Shown in pieces: positions 61,013 to 64,000 of a DNA stretch of 64,000 nt. The first letter of the stretch is position 1; every line of letters begins with the position of its first letter. The translations under genes and the position numbers were made by a program. Source of the stretch: Cytophagaceae bacterium (GTDB lineage: Bacteria; Bacteroidota; Bacteroidia; Cytophagales; Spirosomataceae); contig JADKIR010000004.1 in assembly GCA_016722655.1 (NCBI GenBank), positions 2,790,001 through 2,854,000 of the forward strand, given 5' to 3'. The notes beneath the pieces were generated by a model that was not told where the DNA came from, made no database searches, and saw nothing but the letters and a program-made list of their open reading frames with translations.

Positions 61013-63667
61013 ATGAATACTTCTATTTCAAGAATTTCTTCCTTAAAAATTAATCTGAAAATTATTACCATTTCATTTTTTGTTTCCTTTTCGTTTAAAT
61101 CCATAGCACAGGATTACAAATCATTTCCAATGTGGGATTCCAATCTCACCCGTGAGCAAAGAATCAATGATTTGGTGAGCCGCCTTACACTCGATGAAAA
61201 GGTGAGACAGATGATACATTCAGCTCCTTCCATACCTCATTTGGGAATTCCGGCTTATGACTGGTGGTCAGAGACCCTGCATGGTGTGGCCCGAACGCCA
61301 TATAGTGTAACTGTTTATCCTCAGGCAATTGCCCTGGCAGCCACCTGGAATCCACAAGGGATTAAAAATATGGGCAGGTTTTCGGGAATAGAAGGCCGTG
61401 CGGTATATTACAGGTCATTGCGGGAAGGAAGGAATAACCAGCGGTACTCAGGACTTACTTTCTGGACACCTAATATCAATATTTTTCGGGACCCACGATG
61501 GGGTAGAGGACAAGAAACTTATGGCGAAGACCCTTTCCTGACTAAGACAATCGGAAGTGCAATCGTGGCAGGTCTTCAGGGAGATGACCCCAATTTCTTG
61601 CTTTCAGCCGCTTGTGCCAAGCATTTTGCGGTACATTCGGGTCCTGAACCCAGCAGACATGTCGACAATTTTTATCCTTCAAAATATGACCTTTGGGACA
61701 CATATCTGCCTGCATTTAAAGAGTTGGTCACAAAATCAAAAGTGGAAGGGGTAATGTGTGCCTATAACAGAGTTGACAACCAACCTTGCTGTGGAAATGA
61801 CCTTCTTATGACTGATATCTTAAAAAATCAATGGAAATTTGACGGATATGTGACCAGTGATTGCTGGGGTATAGAAGACTTTTTCAGATTCCACAAAACT
61901 CATAAAGACGCCACCTCCGCCGCTGCTGATGCGGTTCTTCACGGCACCGATGTTGAATGTGGAAACAATGTTTTTCATTCATTAAAAGAAGGTGTAAAAA
62001 CAGGTTTGATCACGGAAAAACAAATAGATGAATCGATAAAGCACCTTTTTAGAACCCGTTACAGGTTGGGAATGTTTGACAGCCCTGATTTGGTGAGTTA
62101 TTCAAAAATACCTGAAACCGCCCTTGAATCGCCCGAACATAAGGCTCTTTCCCTTCAGCTGGCTCAGCAATCTATGGTGCTTTTGAAAAATTCAAAAAAT
62201 ACTTTGCCATTAAAAAAGTCTATCAAGAAAATAGCTGTAATAGGCCCAAATGCTGACAATGGAATCGCCATTTTAGGAAATTATAACGGTTTACCTTCAA
62301 AACTAACCACAGTTTTGGAAGGAATAAAGAATAAGCTTGGTTCAGAGGTAGAAGTGATGTATGAAAAAGCAATCAACTATACCAATGATACCCTTTTTGT
62401 GCCTGACAATAAAATAGTATTGACTTATGACAATCAAAAGGGAGTTTTGGCCGAATATTACAATAATGATTCATTGGGTGGGAATCCCGTGATTAGTCGT
62501 CGTGAAGAAGGAATTAATAATTATTGGACTGATGGGAAAAGTCCGGGTGACGGGGTCGATAAAGATCATTTTTCGGCAAGATATATTTCTTATTTTGTGG
62601 CAGAAGAAACCGATACACTGAACTTTGAAGCACAAGGCGATGATTTTTATCGTGTCATGATAGACAGAAAAGTGGTAATCAATGCCTGGGAGAGGAATCG
62701 ATGGGGAGCAAGACACATCAAAGTTCCTGTGGTTAAAGGTCGTAAATATGAAATTAAAGTTGAATTCAAACAGATTGAAGGCAATTCATTGATACGGTTT
62801 TTTGCAGGGAAATACGAAAAGACAAATCTTGCTCAACTGAATGACAGAGTGAAAGACGCCGACGCCATTATATTCGTTGGAGGAATTTCGCCCGCACTCG
62901 AGGGTGAAGAGATGCCTGTTAATCTTCCCGGATTTAATGGTGGTGACCGCACTAGTATTATGCTTCCAAATGTTCAAACTGAACTAATGAAAAGCCTGAA
63001 AAATACCGGCAAACCATTGGTTTTTGTAATGATGAGTGGTTCGGCAGTAGCAATTCCATGGGAGGAAGACAATGTTCCCGCCATCTTAAACGCCTGGTAT
63101 GGGGGTGAAAGTGCCGGAACTGCTGTTGCAGATATCCTTTTTGGAGACTATAATCCTTCCGGCAAATTGCCAGTGACTTTTTATAAATCTGATTCTGATT
63201 TGCCTGATTTTCTCGATTATTCGATGGATAACCGCACCTACAGGTATTTTAAAGGCCAGGCATTGTATCCGTTTGGATATGGTTTAAGTTTCACTGCCTT
63301 TAAATACGGCAATCTGATTTTACCAAAAACGCTTGCAAAAGGCATGCCTTTGGAGGTTGAGGTGAGTGTCACAAATTCCGGAAAATTGGCCGGTGAGGAG
63401 GTAGTGCAGCTCTATGTTTCACACCAAAAAATAAATGGAAAAGCTCCGATTCGGGCTCTGAAAGGATTCCTTAGAATTAGTCTAAAACCTGGCGAGACTC
63501 AGGTCGTAAAAATGCAATTGTCAGTAGAAGATTTATCGATTATTTCTGAAAATGGCGAAGAAGTGCAGCCTGTAGGTGAGATGGTAATTTCTGTGGGTGG
63601 AGGCCAACCCGGTATGAAAAATAAAACTACCAGCAAGGTAATAAGTAAAAAAATGAGGGTAATCTGA
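61013..63667 (+). CDS. Glycoside hydrolase family 3 (beta-glucosidase/xylosidase) with PA14 insertion
   Basis: An 884-residue exported GH3 enzyme. The signal peptide covers about residues 12-33 (FFVSFSFKSIAQ). The TIM-barrel domain has YDWWSETLHGVARTPYSVT, FRDPRWGRGQETYGEDPFLT, and the nucleophile Asp283 in GYVTSDCWGIEDF. The alpha/beta sandwich (VAVIGPNADN-like KIAVIGPNADNGIAILGNYN) is interrupted at about residues 475-600 by a PA14 carbohydrate-binding domain (LAEYYNNDSLGG to YEIKVEFKQIEGNSLIRFFA). A C-terminal fibronectin III-like domain ends it (VEVSVTNSGKLAGEEVVQLY). The barrel resembles xylan 1,4-beta-xylosidases. It probably acts with GH9 on plant or microbial glucans or xylans. Confidence 0.93.
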   Translation: MNTSISRISSLKINLKIITISFFVSFSFKSIAQDYKSFPMWDSNLTREQRINDLVSRLTLDEKVRQMIHSAPSIPHLGIPAYDWWSETLHGVARTPYSVTVYPQAIALAATWNPQGIKNMGRFSGIEGRAVYYRSLREGRNNQRYSGLTFWTPNINIFRDPRWGRGQETYGEDPFLTKTIGSAIVAGLQGDDPNFLLSAACAKHFAVHSGPEPSRHVDNFYPSKYDLWDTYLPAFKELVTKSKVEGVMCAYNRVDNQPCCGNDLLMTDILKNQWKFDGYVTSDCWGIEDFFRFHKTHKDATSAAADAVLHGTDVECGNNVFHSLKEGVKTGLITEKQIDESIKHLFRTRYRLGMFDSPDLVSYSKIPETALESPEHKALSLQLAQQSMVLLKNSKNTLPLKKSIKKIAVIGPNADNGIAILGNYNGLPSKLTTVLEGIKNKLGSEVEVMYEKAINYTNDTLFVPDNKIVLTYDNQKGVLAEYYNNDSLGGNPVISRREEGINNYWTDGKSPGDGVDKDHFSARYISYFVAEETDTLNFEAQGDDFYRVMIDRKVVINAWERNRWGARHIKVPVVKGRKYEIKVEFKQIEGNSLIRFFAGKYEKTNLAQLNDRVKDADAIIFVGGISPALEGEEMPVNLPGFNGGDRTSIMLPNVQTELMKSLKNTGKPLVFVMMSGSAVAIPWEEDNVPAILNAWYGGESAGTAVADILFGDYNPSGKLPVTFYKSDSDLPDFLDYSMDNRTYRYFKGQALYPFGYGLSFTAFKYGNLILPKTLAKGMPLEVEVSVTNSGKLAGEEVVQLYVSHQKINGKAPIRALKGFLRISLKPGETQVVKMQLSVEDLSIISENGEEVQPVGEMVISVGGGQPGMKNKTTSKVISKKMRVI

Positions 63668-63959
63668 TATAAATAATCAGAAAACAGACCAAGCCGAAAA
63701 AGCTCAGGAGATTGCTCAAAGTCTTAAATCTAGTTTTAGAACTGTATATGACGATGGTGGTGCCATTGGTAAGCGTTATACCCGTCAGGACTTGATTGGT
63801 ACGCCATTCTGTATAGCTGTGGATTACGAAACCATGGAAAATGGAACTGTAACAATTCGTCATCGTGATAGTATGAAACAGGAAAGAGTGGCAATTTCTG
63901 ATTTGAAAGAGAAAATTGGTTATGCAGTAAGTATGGAGAGGATTCTGGAAGAGATTTGA
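63663..63959 (+). pseudogene. glyQS: Orphan 3' fragment of glycyl-tRNA synthetase
   Basis: A frame of 98 codons with no start codon at its 5' end follows the GH3 stop. It encodes the anticodon-binding C-terminus of class II glycyl-tRNA synthetase: FRTVYDDGGAIGKRYTRQDL, IGTPFCIAVDYETMENGTVT and IRHRDSMKQERVAISDLKEK, ending MERILEEI and TGA. The first in-frame ATG is deep in the motif. The rest of the gene (over 400 codons) is absent upstream, where the GH3 gene lies. This is a truncated remnant; an intact copy should exist elsewhere since the enzyme is essential. Confidence 0.85.
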
Positions 63960-64000
63960 TTTTAAGAATATTTATCGAAAAGGCTGGGAGAGATTCCGGC

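Overview
The window is chromosomal DNA of a Bacteroidota bacterium, most likely of the order Cytophagales (inference from gene families, no search run). The signs are: a type IX secretion C-terminal sorting domain, a PorE-like OmpA/PD40 protein, a GSCFA-domain protein, a Bacteroidota-type OstA/LptC pair, low G+C, almost no Shine-Dalgarno sequences, and many TAnnTTTG boxes (the Bacteroidota -7 promoter element) 15-65 bases before genes on both strands. No rRNA, tRNA, phage, insertion sequence or CRISPR array was seen.

Layout. 1-6.7 kb: end of a DUF937 protein, an IlvD/Edd sugar-acid-type dehydratase coupled to a GSCFA protein, Mrp ATPase, a Tat-exported Gfo/Idh/MocA oxidoreductase, a CAP lipoprotein and an Nfu-type Fe-S protein. 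6.8-10.9 kb: an operon of an oversized D-Ala-D-Ala-ligase-like ATP-grasp protein, RNase H with a viroplasmin domain, TrmN6 and a GtrB-like glycosyltransferase. 11-18.8 kb: lipoprotein, LEA-like protein, RluB-type pseudouridine synthase with a long repetitive N-terminus, SPFH/NfeD pair, Dabb-like protein, zinc-free MDR reductase, AguB. 19-28.7 kb: antitoxin with a truncated VapC, CotH-like lipoprotein, Ldh-family dehydrogenase, DUF4139 protein (frameshifted) with DUF502 protein, HGSNAT-like membrane protein, AroA. 28.8-32.3 kb: a large T9SS cargo protein (frameshifted). 32.3-37.5 kb: carbohydrate cluster of a TIM-barrel isomerase/epimerase, two Gfo/Idh/MocA enzymes and a divergent MFS transporter. 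37.6-50 kb: CoaX, an outer-membrane protein, LptC (frameshifted), cytochrome c/SCO1/lipoprotein/RecN, an unusual tandem hairpin array, PorE-like protein, TilS, OstA-like protein, then ClpB. 53-55.8 kb: A+T-rich accessory stretch with a decayed toxin-antitoxin locus, a secreted protein, an orphan ORF and an AAA ATPase. 55.9-64 kb: TonB-like protein, two paralogous membrane proteins flanking a GH9 cellulase, and a GH3 glycosidase abutting an orphan 3' end of glycyl-tRNA synthetase.

The most interesting items are: (i) an A-B-A-B array of four hairpins at 43.4-43.9 kb, each followed by the same leader-like sequence and an ATG-initiated mini-ORF; (ii) a two-hairpin repeat with three tandem copies at 49.8-50.2 kb and an inverted copy at 33.5 kb; (iii) two broken VapBC-type loci; (iv) the glyQS 3' fragment after the GH3 gene; (v) an AAA ATPase ending in a HEPN-like R-x4-H motif; (vi) three genes, lptC among them, each restored by adding one A to a short A-run, which looks like systematic sequence error.
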